Shown here: one piece after another, positions 4,554 through 6,987 of the stretch
Layout of the letters: every line of letters begins with the position of its first letter
Position numbering within the stretch: the stretch's first letter is position 1
Source of the DNA: JBLHHI01 sp047614125
GTDB taxonomy: Bacteria > Bacteroidota > Bacteroidia > NS11-12g > UBA9320
NCBI GenBank assembly: GCA_047614125.1
Contig: JBLHHI010000149.1
Span: 1 to 6,987, forward strand
Reading direction: 5' to 3'
DNA: 6,987 nucleotides
Position numbers and translations under genes: made by a program
Notes under the pieces: model-generated
Seen by the model: only the letters and a program-made list of their open reading frames with translations
Database searches by the model: none
Told to the model about the DNA's origin: nothing

Positions 4554-6479
4554 ATGATTGGATTAAACAACATATCGTACGAATTTGCCGGAAGGTACTT
4601 GTATAGAGATGCCAACTGGCATATAAAACCTCGAGAACGAATTGGTCTAGTAGGTAAGAATGGCAGTGGTAAAACAACGCTACTGCGCTTAATTACAGGC
4701 GAATACGAACTTAGAGAAGGAACGCTCTCCAGAATGAAAACCCTTAAAATTGGGTACTTGCATCAGGAGATGTCTGAAACGAATGTCAACCTTTCCATCT
4801 TGGATGTTGCTATGCAAGCTTTTAAGGAAGTGATTGCCATGGAACATGAAATGGCCGATATCTACAAGCGCATGGAAACGGAAGTGCTGGAGGCAGATTT
4901 GGAGCGTTTAGGCACGCTTCAGGAAGATTTTGAAAGACACAACGGCTATATGATTAAGAGCCAAACCGAAGAGATTTTGGAAGGTCTTGGATTTAAAACG
5001 GCTGATTTATCTCGGCCTTTAGGAGAGTTTAGTGGTGGTTGGCGAATGCGAGTTATTCTGGCACGTATGCTGCTGGAACGCCCGGATTTGTTGATGCTGG
5101 ATGAGCCAACGAATCACTTGGATTTACCTTCGATTGAATGGTTGGAAAACTATCTTCAAAGTTACGAAGGCACGGTAATCATTGTTTCGCACGATCGGCA
5201 CTTTTTAAACAAGATGACGACCAAGATTGTAGAAGTATCCAACCAAAAATTGTACATCTGGGAAGGGAACTACGACTATTTTTTAACGGCCAAGGTGGAA
5301 CGCGACGACCTCCAACAACGACAATACGACAACCAACAAAAACACATAAAAGACCAAGAGAAGTTCATCAATCGCTTTCGGGCTAAGGCTTCGAAGGCAA
5401 CTGCCGTTCAGAGCAGGGTTAAGATGCTCGACAAGCTCGATAAGGTAGAACAGGTGGAAGGCGACGGTCCTCGTGTAAATGTTAAGTTCGACATTAAACG
5501 AGAATCTGGTAAGGTGGTGATGGAGCTCAAAAACATAACCAAGCATTTTGGAGCGAATCACATTTTAACAAAGGCAGAAGGCCTCATTCATCGAGGCGAT
5601 AAAATTGCCTTAATCGGCGCCAACGGAAAGGGGAAATCAACCTTACTTCGTATCATAGCCAATACCGAAAAATTTAGCGGTGAACGCAAAGAAGGGCATG
5701 CCGTTTATACCTCGTTTTTTGCACAGCATCAATTGGAAGCCTTGACCTTAGAAAACGAGGTTTTGGAAGAATTGATGACGCACGGAACGGGTTTATTGGA
5801 ATCCGAAATTAGAAACATTTTGGGTTGTTTTCTCTTTGCTGGAGACGATGTTTTTAAACCCATTCGGGTTTTGAGTGGAGGCGAGAAGTCGAGGGTTGCC
5901 TTGGCCAAAACGTTGATTGAAAAAGCGAACTTCTTGTTGTTGGATGAGCCAACTAATCACCTTGATATTCAGAGCATTGAAGTGTTGGTGGAAGCCCTTA
6001 AGCAGTACCAAGGAAGCTTTGTTTGTGTGAGTCACGATCGATATTTTGTAAACGAAGTAGCCAATAAGATTTGGTGGATTGAAGACGAGAAGATCAAGGA
6101 ATACCCCGGTTCGTATACCGAGTTCCTTTATTGGAATGCGCAGCGGCAATTGGCTTTAGTGGCCCCGGTTAAAAAGGTGACTCAAGTTCCAAAAGAAAAG
6201 AAAACAGTCTCGCCCATTAAAACCGACGAAGACAAACGTTTGCAGCAACAATTGCGAAAGGTGGAGCAGAAAATGGAGAAGATTGAGAATCAGATTGAGC
6301 TAGCAAAAGACAAGCTTAAAAAGATTGAAGTTGAGCTCACCAAACCCGAAATCACATCCGATTTAAACAAGCTTACCACCATGTCAATCAATCATGAAAC
6401 CAAAACAACGGAACTTCAAAAACTCAATGAATCGTTGGATGAATGTGTGATGGAATTGATGGAGTTGGAAGAAGGTTGA
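4554..6479 (+). CDS. ABC-F family ATPase (Uup/EttA-like ribosome-associated protein)
   Basis: This 641-residue protein has two ABC ATPase domains and no membrane segment, the layout of ABC-F proteins, which bind the ribosomal E site and act on stalled or initiating ribosomes. Domain 1 has Walker A GKNGSGKT (34-41), signature FSGGW (159-163), Walker B LLMLDEPTNHLD (179-190) and the switch histidine in SHD (212-214). The inter-domain linker (about 243-318) includes FINRFRAKASKATAVQSR, the usual tRNA-contacting helical hairpin. Domain 2 has GANGKGKST (355-363), LSGGEKSR (440-447), LLLDEPTNHLD (461-471) and SHD (493-495). A C-terminal tail (about 555-640) is Lys/Glu-rich and probably coiled coil, as in Uup. 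Both sites keep their catalytic Glu (184 and 465). An in-frame TAA at 4548-4550 fixes the start at this ATG. The exact subfamily cannot be settled by eye, so no symbol is given; a drug-resistance role is not indicated. Confidence 0.93.
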   Translation: MIGLNNISYEFAGRYLYRDANWHIKPRERIGLVGKNGSGKTTLLRLITGEYELREGTLSRMKTLKIGYLHQEMSETNVNLSILDVAMQAFKEVIAMEHEMADIYKRMETEVLEADLERLGTLQEDFERHNGYMIKSQTEEILEGLGFKTADLSRPLGEFSGGWRMRVILARMLLERPDLLMLDEPTNHLDLPSIEWLENYLQSYEGTVIIVSHDRHFLNKMTTKIVEVSNQKLYIWEGNYDYFLTAKVERDDLQQRQYDNQQKHIKDQEKFINRFRAKASKATAVQSRVKMLDKLDKVEQVEGDGPRVNVKFDIKRESGKVVMELKNITKHFGANHILTKAEGLIHRGDKIALIGANGKGKSTLLRIIANTEKFSGERKEGHAVYTSFFAQHQLEALTLENEVLEELMTHGTGLLESEIRNILGCFLFAGDDVFKPIRVLSGGEKSRVALAKTLIEKANFLLLDEPTNHLDIQSIEVLVEALKQYQGSFVCVSHDRYFVNEVANKIWWIEDEKIKEYPGSYTEFLYWNAQRQLALVAPVKKVTQVPKEKKTVSPIKTDEDKRLQQQLRKVEQKMEKIENQIELAKDKLKKIEVELTKPEITSDLNKLTTMSINHETKTTELQKLNESLDECVMELMELEEG

Positions 6480-6516
6480 TTAACACTGAGGAGCAGCAAT
6501 TTATTTTTTAAAACCT

Positions 6517-6987
6517 TCATCTTTCCACTTTTCCTAATTCTTGCAATAGGCCCAAGGTATAACTTTTTCTCATATGTGCCCTTGCCTTATAACCTTCATA
6601 AGTCATTAACAGTTTATGAAGGTTTGGGAGGTTGTAAAATGGGATGCCGGGAAATAGGTGGTGTTCTAAGTGGTATCCAATGTGGTGCGGCGCGATAATA
6701 AATCGCTCTATGAGCGGTGTTATTAAGGTTCGCGTAGAAGAATGTGGATTATCGTAAGACAACTCGCCAAAGTGCTCCGCAACACTTCTATTGTATTGAA
6801 ACAAAAAGAAGGTTTTGAAATAGGGAACGATCCAATATAGCAAGTAATATCACCTTTGAGGAGTCTATCCCGTATTTTGTGTTTGACTAAAAAATCAACA
6901 TATTAGTTTGCAGGGTTAATTCTTTCTTCGAAGTAAATATACAATTGATTATACACTTGGCTCCAGCCCATTCTGGATTTTTGCCAT
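6517..6987 (-). pseudogene. Fatty acid desaturase, 3' half, broken by a stop and a frameshift
   Basis: Read from the right edge on the minus strand, the frame starting at 6986 gives WQKSRMGWSQVYNQLYIYF, then EERINPAN, then TAA at 6903-6905. It continues in the same frame as YVDFLVKHKIRDRLLKGDI. At 6844-6845 one base is missing, and the next frame continues LLYWIVPYFKTFFLFQ to a TGA at 6517-6519. The downstream part contains RSVAEHFGE, then HLEHH, the third histidine box of membrane di-iron desaturases, then LFPGIPFYNLPNLHKLL. The three segments join into one continuous family-like C-terminal half of about 156 residues. A single C-to-T change (CAA to TAA) and the loss of one T would explain both lesions. 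The first two histidine boxes would lie beyond the window. It is convergent with the ABC-F gene, 37 bases apart, with no clear terminator between. Sequencing error is the main alternative. Confidence 0.75.

Noticed and set aside
6517..6843. Complete small desaturase-like protein starting at TTG 6843
   Set aside because: The family needs three histidine boxes; the missing upstream part is visible in another frame, so this is a fragment of a broken gene and not a short intact one.
6949..6987. Twelve-codon ORF from the ATG at the right edge on the minus strand
   Set aside because: It is in a different frame from the desaturase remnant, which explains this sequence better, and is too short to support.
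1..6987. CRISPR array, tRNA, rRNA, or defence cluster
   Set aside because: No evenly spaced direct repeats with unique spacers, no tRNA-like cloverleaf or rRNA sequence seen, and all intact genes are housekeeping types.

Overview
The window looks like chromosome from a Gram-negative member of the Bacteroidota, probably Flavobacteriia-like. The protein sequences have that flavour, Shine-Dalgarno sites are weak or absent, candidate promoters fit the TTTG / TAnnTTTG pattern better than the E. coli pattern, spacers are AT-rich, and a Kdo (lipopolysaccharide) gene is present. This assignment is inferred from sequence character, not from a database match.

Layout, left to right. Bases 1-127 appear to be the end of an IS3-family insertion sequence that runs off the left edge, with the first 25 codons of its OrfA on the minus strand. 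Bases 128-563 hold no gene I can support: a heptamer repeat, a degenerate AT-rich repeat, a strong hairpin and a candidate promoter. Four intact plus-strand genes follow: a 2-oxo acid dehydrogenase E2 subunit (564-1892), kdsB (1946-2713), pyrG (2814-4427) and an ABC-F ATPase (4554-6479). From 6517 to the right edge, on the minus strand and convergent with the ABC-F gene, lies the 3' half of a fatty acid desaturase gene broken by a stop codon and a frameshift.

The four intact genes are housekeeping: central or branched-chain keto-acid oxidation, CMP-Kdo synthesis for lipid A core, CTP synthesis and translation. KdsB consumes the CTP that PyrG makes, which is the one clear metabolic link. I see no defence system, CRISPR array, RNA gene or obviously new multi-gene system. 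The more interesting signals are in the spacers and in gene decay: a TTCAAC-type repeat that occurs both inside the E2 linker and just after the E2 stop codon, a GTTTATR heptamer repeat in two spacers (one copy abutting the IS end), palindromes upstream of E2 and pyrG, a small upstream ORF before the ABC-F gene, and the two-lesion desaturase pseudogene.
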